Positions 60,158 to 64,000 of a stretch of 64,000 nt of DNA are shown here, piece after piece. The first letter of the stretch is position 1. Each line of letters opens with the position of its first letter. Position numbers and translations under genes: made by a program. The DNA lies in the NCBI RefSeq assembly GCF_900156495.1, contig NZ_FTNT01000007.1, positions 1 to 64,000 of the forward strand, in the 5' to 3' direction. The notes beneath the pieces were generated by a model. That model saw only the letters and a program-made list of their open reading frames with translations. It was not told the origin of the DNA and searched no databases. Source of the stretch: Williamsia sterculiae (lineage in GTDB: Bacteria > Actinomycetota > Actinomycetes > Mycobacteriales > Mycobacteriaceae).

Positions 60158-60754
60158 ATGGAACCCTTCACCACGCACACCGGCATCGGTGTCCCGCTGC
60201 GGCGCAGCAATGTCGACACCGACCAGATCATCCCCGCGGTCTATTTGAAGCGGGTGACCCGCACCGGCTTTGAGGACGGCCTGTTCTCCGCATGGCGGAA
60301 CGACCCGGAGTTCATCCTCAACAACGATCCCTGGGACCGTGGGACCGTCCTCGTCGCCGGTCCCGACTTCGGCACCGGGTCGTCGCGTGAGCACGCTGTC
60401 TGGGCGCTGATGGATTTCGGTTTCCGGGTCGTCATATCGTCGAGATTCGCCGACATCTTCCGCGGTAACGCCGGAAAATCGGGTCTGCTCGCCGCTCAGG
60501 TGGAGCAATCGGATGTCGAATTGATCTGGAAACGCCTCGAGGAACAGCCCGGGGCGGAAGTCACCGTCAGCCTTGAGGATCGAACGGTGACCGTTGCTGA
60601 CTTGGTGGTGCGCTTTGCAATTGATGACTACACCAGGTGGCGTCTGCTGCGGGGTCTCGACGACATCGCGTTGACATTACAGCAGGTAGAAGCAATTTCG
60701 GAGTTCGAGAAGACCCGTCCCACATGGAAGCCCGTGACCACCGAAGTCGGCTGA
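60158..60754 (+). CDS. leuD: 3-isopropylmalate dehydratase small subunit
   Basis: This 198-residue subunit completes the LeuCD enzyme. It has [20 protein letters not shown] at the start and [19 protein letters not shown] (~residue 70), which binds the substrate, followed by [18 protein letters not shown]. Normal length. It is separated from leuC by 31 nt and has no obvious terminator after it, only a 183-nt gap to hupB. Confidence 0.96.
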   Translation: MEPFTTHTGIGVPLRRSNVDTDQIIPAVYLKRVTRTGFEDGLFSAWRNDPEFILNNDPWDRGTVLVAGPDFGTGSSREHAVWALMDFGFRVVISSRFADIFRGNAGKSGLLAAQVEQSDVELIWKRLEEQPGAEVTVSLEDRTVTVADLVVRFAIDDYTRWRLLRGLDDIALTLQQVEAISEFEKTRPTWKPVTTEVG

Positions 60755-60873
60755 CGTTCTGCCCGAAAATTCTCGTCTACCACCGTCCGCGGGGCATCCC
60801 GCACCGCGCCACCAGCGAAAATATTCGGGGTTCTCACCAGATTCGTTGGCGTGGAACGTGGACGTTGGTGCAT

Positions 60874-60899
60874 TTGACGTTTACCGTGTTCCGTAGCTG
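60874..60899 (+). promoter_or_regulatory. Putative hupB promoter
   Basis: TTGACG (60874-60879) and TAGCTG (60894-60899) are 14 nt apart, which is short for a standard promoter. The 183-nt gap upstream of hupB is the only candidate promoter region. A GGAGG at 60925 precedes the start codon. Confidence 0.3.
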
Positions 60900-60937
60900 A
60901 CCCAGAGTGGGTCCGACAGCTTGCGGAGGTTGAACTC

Positions 60938-61567
60938 ATGAACAAGGCAGAGCTCATTGAAGAGCTGACGAAGAAGTTGGACACCGATCGCCGCACGGCG
61001 ACCGACGCCGTCGAGCACGTCGTGGACACCATCGTCCGCGCCGTCAACAAGGGCGAGAGCGTCACCATCACCGGTTTCGGTGTGTTCGAGAAGCGCAAGC
61101 GCGCGGCCCGTGTCGCCCGCAATCCGCGGACCGGTGAGACCGTCAAGGTGCGTCCCACGTCGGTGCCCGCCTTCCGTCCGGGCGCACAGTTCAAAGCCGT
61201 TGTGGCAGGCAAGCAGAAGCTCAGCGCCACCGGCCCGGCCGTGAAGCGTGGTAGCGGCACCGCCACCACTGCTGCCAAGAAGGCCGCAGCGAAGAAGACC
61301 ACGGCGGCCAAGAAGACCACGGCGGCCAAGAAGGCGACTCCGGTGAAGAAGGCCACCACCGCCGCAAAGAAGACCACCGCGGCCGCCAAGAAGACCACGC
61401 CGGTGAAGAAGGCCACCACCGCCGCGAAGAAGACCACCGCGGCCGCCAAGAAGACCACGCCGGCCAAGAAGACCACGGCCGCCAAGAAGACCACCGCCAA
61501 GAAGGCGACTCCGGCCAAGAAGACCGCAGCCAAGAAGACTCCGGCGAAGCGCACCGCCCGTCGCTGA
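60938..61567 (+). CDS. hupB: HU family nucleoid protein with lysine-rich tail (HupB/MDP1/Hlp)
   Basis: This 209-residue DNA-binding protein has an N-terminal HU domain (1-~92) with [20 protein letters not shown], then [20 protein letters not shown] and [21 protein letters not shown] ~110-residue histone-H1-like tail built of [14 protein letters not shown] units follows. This composite is the mycobacterial type that also links nucleoid structure and iron-stress or cell-wall functions. GGAGG lies 8 nt before the ATG. The tail contains a near-perfect 60-bp tandem duplication, so its length probably varies between strains. Confidence 0.96.
   Translation: MNKAELIEELTKKLDTDRRTATDAVEHVVDTIVRAVNKGESVTITGFGVFEKRKRAARVARNPRTGETVKVRPTSVPAFRPGAQFKAVVAGKQKLSATGPAVKRGSGTATTAAKKAAAKKTTAAKKTTAAKKATPVKKATTAAKKTTAAAKKTTPVKKATTAAKKTTAAAKKTTPAKKTTAAKKTTAKKATPAKKTAAKKTPAKRTARR
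61341..61460 (+). repeat. 60-bp tandem duplication in the hupB tail
   Basis: 61341-61400 and 61401-61460 are identical except for one base (A at 61366, G at 61426, both giving the same amino acid). Each unit encodes a 20-residue lysine-rich block, so the reading frame is kept. Confidence 0.9.
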
Positions 61568-61575
61568 CGACACCA

Positions 61576-61618
61576 ACGACAAACCCCCGCGGCCCTTCCC
61601 TCCGCGGGGGTTTGTCGT
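61576..61618 (+). terminator. Terminator after hupB
   Basis: A perfect 17-bp inverted repeat (61576-61592 with 61602-61618) with a 9-nt loop. The stem ends GGGGGTTTGTCGT and lies between the convergent hupB and MutT1 genes, so it could serve both. Confidence 0.8.
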
Positions 61619-61649
61619 ATTGGGAGGTCGTCGAAGCGGACCCGCGCTG

Positions 61650-62549
61650 TCAGTCCATCCGTATGGGGAGTGGACTGTCCTGGTGGTCGGCATGGACCAA
61701 GACGCCGCCGGTGAAGGACAACACCCACATGCTCGCCTTGCGGTTGTCGGCCGGCGGTAGCTGCAACCCCGCCTCGTCGGCGATGCGCGACATCAGTGAC
61801 GGGATCACCTTGCCCTGGCTGCACACGACGTGGATTCCGGTCTCGCCGATGATCTGGGAGATGCGCCGCCGCGCCGCTTTCGGGTCGTCGCGGTAGGCCT
61901 CTTCGGACAGCGTCGGTTCCGGCTGGACCTCCAGCGCTGCCTCCACCGCGGTGGGCGCAAGGGTCTGTTCGCACCGTATCCGCTCCGCGGCGTGCAGGGC
62001 GGTCGGACCGAACGGCAGCAGCTGACCGACCAGTGCCTCGGCCTGCGCACGGCCGGTCTTGTCCAATGGCCGCAGCCGATCGTCACCCTTGTACTGGGAC
62101 TTGCGGCCCGCCTGGGCGTGGCGCACCACGATCATGGTGTGCAGATCGGCAGGTAGAGCGGCGAACTCGTCGACCACGGTCACATCGAGTCGATAACTCA
62201 ACTTCTTGCGAGCGTCAGCGATCGAGAACCAGGCGAGTTCGTCCACCTCTTCGTTGGGTGCGAAGTCACCGCCGACGGATCGAGCCGACCAGTACTCGAC
62301 ATGCTTGTGAGTGTGATTGTTCGTCTCGTAGGACACCGAGGTCAGATGCCTGCCGATGCGGACCTGTTGTCCGGTCTCCTCACCGATCTCGCGCACCGCC
62401 GTTGCCAACAGGGTCTCGCCGCGTTCGGTCTTCCCCTTGGGCAGCGACCAGTCGTCGTAACGCGGGCGATGCACCAGACCGACCTCCACGACACCGGAGG
62501 ATCCGGTGCGCCACAGCACACCACCGGCGGCGTAGCTCCTCTTGCTCAC
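61650..62549 (-). CDS. NUDIX hydrolase with histidine phosphatase domain (MutT1-type)
   Basis: This 299-residue two-domain protein has an N-terminal NUDIX domain (1-~140) with [20 protein letters not shown], the complete GX5EX7REXXEE box, and a C-terminal histidine-phosphatase domain with the RHG-like motif [12 protein letters not shown]. In M. tuberculosis MutT1 (Rv2985) the two domains together remove 8-oxo-dGTP and its diphosphate and act on dinucleoside polyphosphates. GTG 62549 overlaps the ppk stop as GTGA. The nucleotide-pool role is inferred from domain order and position. Confidence 0.92.
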   Translation of the reverse strand: MSKRSYAAGGVLWRTGSSGVVEVGLVHRPRYDDWSLPKGKTERGETLLATAVREIGEETGQQVRIGRHLTSVSYETNNHTHKHVEYWSARSVGGDFAPNEEVDELAWFSIADARKKLSYRLDVTVVDEFAALPADLHTMIVVRHAQAGRKSQYKGDDRLRPLDKTGRAQAEALVGQLLPFGPTALHAAERIRCEQTLAPTAVEAALEVQPEPTLSEEAYRDDPKAARRRISQIIGETGIHVVCSQGKVIPSLMSRIADEAGLQLPPADNRKASMWVLSFTGGVLVHADHQDSPLPIRMD

Positions 62550-64000
62550 CGGTCGGCGGAACTCTCGAGGCGGTTACGGTGTCGACGCATCATCTGTCGT
62601 TGATGATCGCGGACGTCCTCACCCTCCGCGGGGGAAGCGGCCCACCGACCGTCGGACCCCAGGATCCAGCACCGCGTCCTGGGGTCGAGCGCGGAGGCGA
62701 ACATGTCCTCGAGCTCACGGGTGAGGCGTTCGTCCTTCACCTGCAGCATGACCTCGATCCGGCGGTCGAGGTTGCGGTGCATCATGTCGGCGCTTCCGAT
62801 CCAGTACTCGTCCTGGGCACCGAAATAGAGGATGCGCGAGTGCTCCAGGAACTCGCCGAGGATCGAACGGACGGTGATCGTCTCGCTCATGCCCTCGACG
62901 CCCGGTCGCAGCGCGCAGATGCCACGGACGACGATGTCGACGGGAACGCTCGCCTGTGAGGCGCGGTAGAGCGCGTCGATGACCTGTTCGTCGACAAGTG
63001 CGTTGGCCTTCAATCGAATCCGTGCTCTCGAATCGCCGGCGAGATGCCGGTCCATCTCGGTGTTGATGCGCTGGACGATGCCCGCGCGGATGCCCTGTGG
63101 AGCGACCAGGATGTTGCGGTACCGGTACTTGCGTGAGTAACCGGTCAGCGTGTTGAACAGGTCGGTGAGATCGGCCCCCACGTCGGGGTCCGCGGTCAGC
63201 AGACCCACGTCCTCGTACAGCCGTGCGGTCTTGGGGTTGTAGTTGCCGGTCCCGATGTGGCAGTAGCGTCGGATGGTCGATCCCTCACGACGGACCACCA
63301 GACACGTCTTGCAGTGGGTCTTGAGTCCCACCAGGCCGTACACCACATGCACACCGGCCTGCTCGAGCTGCCGCGCCCACTTGATGTTCGCCTGCTCGTC
63401 GAAACGTGCCTTGATCTCCACCAGCGCGACCACCTGCTTACCCGAGTCGGCGGCGTCGATCAGTGCGTTGACGATCGGACTGTCTCCGGACGTCCGGTAG
63501 AGGGTCTGCTTGATGGCCAGCACCTGGGGGTCGGCCGCGGCCTGCTCGATGAATCGCTGCACGCTCGTGGAGAAGGAGTCGTAGGGATGGTGCACCAGCA
63601 CATCGCCTTCCCGCAGCGTCGCGAAGACACTCTTCGGTGTCTCACGTTCGCCGAAGGCGGGGTGGGTCGCTGGTACGAAGGGTCGGTCCTTCAGCTGTGG
63701 ACGGTCCAGACCGTGAATCTCGAACAGTGCCGACAGGTCGAGCAGGCCGGGGACCTCGATCACGTCGGCGGGATCGACGTCGAGTTCGCGGAGCAGCAAC
63801 TCGAGCATGTGCTCGCTCATGTCGTCGGCGACCTCGAGCCGCACCGGCGAACCGAAGCGCCTACGGGCCAGTTCGCGTTCGAGGGCCTGGAGCAGATCCT
63901 CGTCGCGATCCTCCTCCACCTCGAAGTCCGCGTTCCTGGTGATCCGGAAGACGTGGTGCTCGACGATCTCCAAACCGGGGAACAGGTGTTCCAGGTTGGC
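62546..64000 (-). CDS. ppk: Polyphosphate kinase (5' end beyond window)
   Basis: The frame stays open to the window edge and gives the C-terminal ~484 residues of PPK1, which makes and uses inorganic polyphosphate. The autophosphorylated His is in [20 protein letters not shown] and the second His is in [15 protein letters not shown]. Between them lie [20 protein letters not shown] and [19 protein letters not shown]. The N-terminal and head domains are missing because the window ends. It overlaps the MutT1-type gene by GTGA, so the two are coupled, as at the M. tuberculosis locus. Confidence 0.95.
   Translation of the reverse strand, partial: ANLEHLFPGLEIVEHHVFRITRNADFEVEEDRDEDLLQALERELARRRFGSPVRLEVADDMSEHMLELLLRELDVDPADVIEVPGLLDLSALFEIHGLDRPQLKDRPFVPATHPAFGERETPKSVFATLREGDVLVHHPYDSFSTSVQRFIEQAAADPQVLAIKQTLYRTSGDSPIVNALIDAADSGKQVVALVEIKARFDEQANIKWARQLEQAGVHVVYGLVGLKTHCKTCLVVRREGSTIRRYCHIGTGNYNPKTARLYEDVGLLTADPDVGADLTDLFNTLTGYSRKYRYRNILVAPQGIRAGIVQRINTEMDRHLAGDSRARIRLKANALVDEQVIDALYRASQASVPVDIVVRGICALRPGVEGMSETITVRSILGEFLEHSRILYFGAQDEYWIGSADMMHRNLDRRIEVMLQVKDERLTRELEDMFASALDPRTRCWILGSDGRWAASPAEGEDVRDHQRQMMRRHRNRLESSADR

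Noticed and set aside
61262-61560. Repeats in hupB as a CRISPR or minisatellite element
   Set aside because: They are in-frame codons for Ala/Lys/Thr/Pro blocks of a known protein tail with no unique spacers.

Overview
This is a high-GC chromosomal segment of a mycolic-acid-type actinobacterium (Mycobacteriales/Corynebacteriales). Gordonia or a close relative is my best guess. Nearly the whole gene order matches, as I recall it, the Mycobacterium tuberculosis block from ctaD (Rv3043c) to ppk (Rv2984), read in the opposite direction. The order is ctaD-serB2, ABC ATPase, NUDIX, echA, two methyltransferases, the methylglucose lipopolysaccharide (MGLP) genes, etfBA, PlsC-type acyltransferase, cysteine desulfurase, mnmA, ligA, gatCA, pfkA, gatB, lppZ, DoxX, ilvBNC, serA, leuB, FAH, gltX, two tRNAs, PPOX, IclR, leuCD, hupB, mutT1, ppk. 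It reads as core genome with a few lineage-specific inserts. No CRISPR array, intact insertion sequence, integrase or prophage was seen.

Layout. 0-5.3 kb: the 3' end of ctaD, serB, peptidyl-tRNA hydrolase, DUF985 cupin, ABC ATPase and NUDIX hydrolase on the plus strand, then a convergent stand-alone LigD-type polymerase. 5.5-8.5 kb: enoyl-CoA hydratase and two methyltransferases. 8.5-14.3 kb: a beta-propeller lipoprotein and the probable MGLP set (hexapeptide acyltransferase, GT4 glycosyltransferase, GH57 enzyme, methyltransferase). 14.5-21 kb: etfBA, acyltransferase, cysteine desulfurase, mnmA and a MetE-like gene. 21-34.4 kb: L,D-transpeptidase, MmcQ/YjbR protein, ligA, ACT protein, ABM membrane protein, gatCA, then an insert with a phospholipase A2-like secreted protein, a membrane alpha/beta-hydrolase and a NarL-type two-component system, followed by pfkA and gatB. 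34.4-37.9 kb: a second insert with a TetR/FAD-oxidoreductase pair and a dicarboxylate transporter. 37.9-50.4 kb: lipoprotein, DoxX protein, ilvD, PH-like protein, ilvBNC behind an attenuation leader, serine protease, serA and leuB. 50.4-64 kb: MFS transporter, FAH-family enzyme, hydrolase, gltX, tRNA-Gln and tRNA-Glu, a decayed ~2 kb island, PPOX, IclR, leuCD, hupB, mutT1 and partial ppk.

How the genes fit together. ilvD, ilvBNC, leuB and leuCD give most of branched-chain amino acid synthesis. ilvBNC has a leader peptide and terminator, and an IclR gene is divergent from leuCD. gatCA, gatB, gltX, tRNA-Gln and tRNA-Glu fit the indirect route to Gln-tRNA(Gln). The cysteine desulfurase and MnmA are translationally linked and fit tRNA 2-thiolation. 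Many adjacent genes overlap by ATGA or GTGA.

Two features stand out. First, a TANNNT -10-like box lies 6-8 nt upstream of at least 16 start codons, which suggests leaderless transcription and settles several start sites. Second, a 37-bp imperfect copy of the 3' half of tRNA-Glu lies at 57.2 kb, about 2 kb downstream of the intact tRNA. It marks the far edge of a decayed integrated island containing a frameshifted DUF3263 gene.
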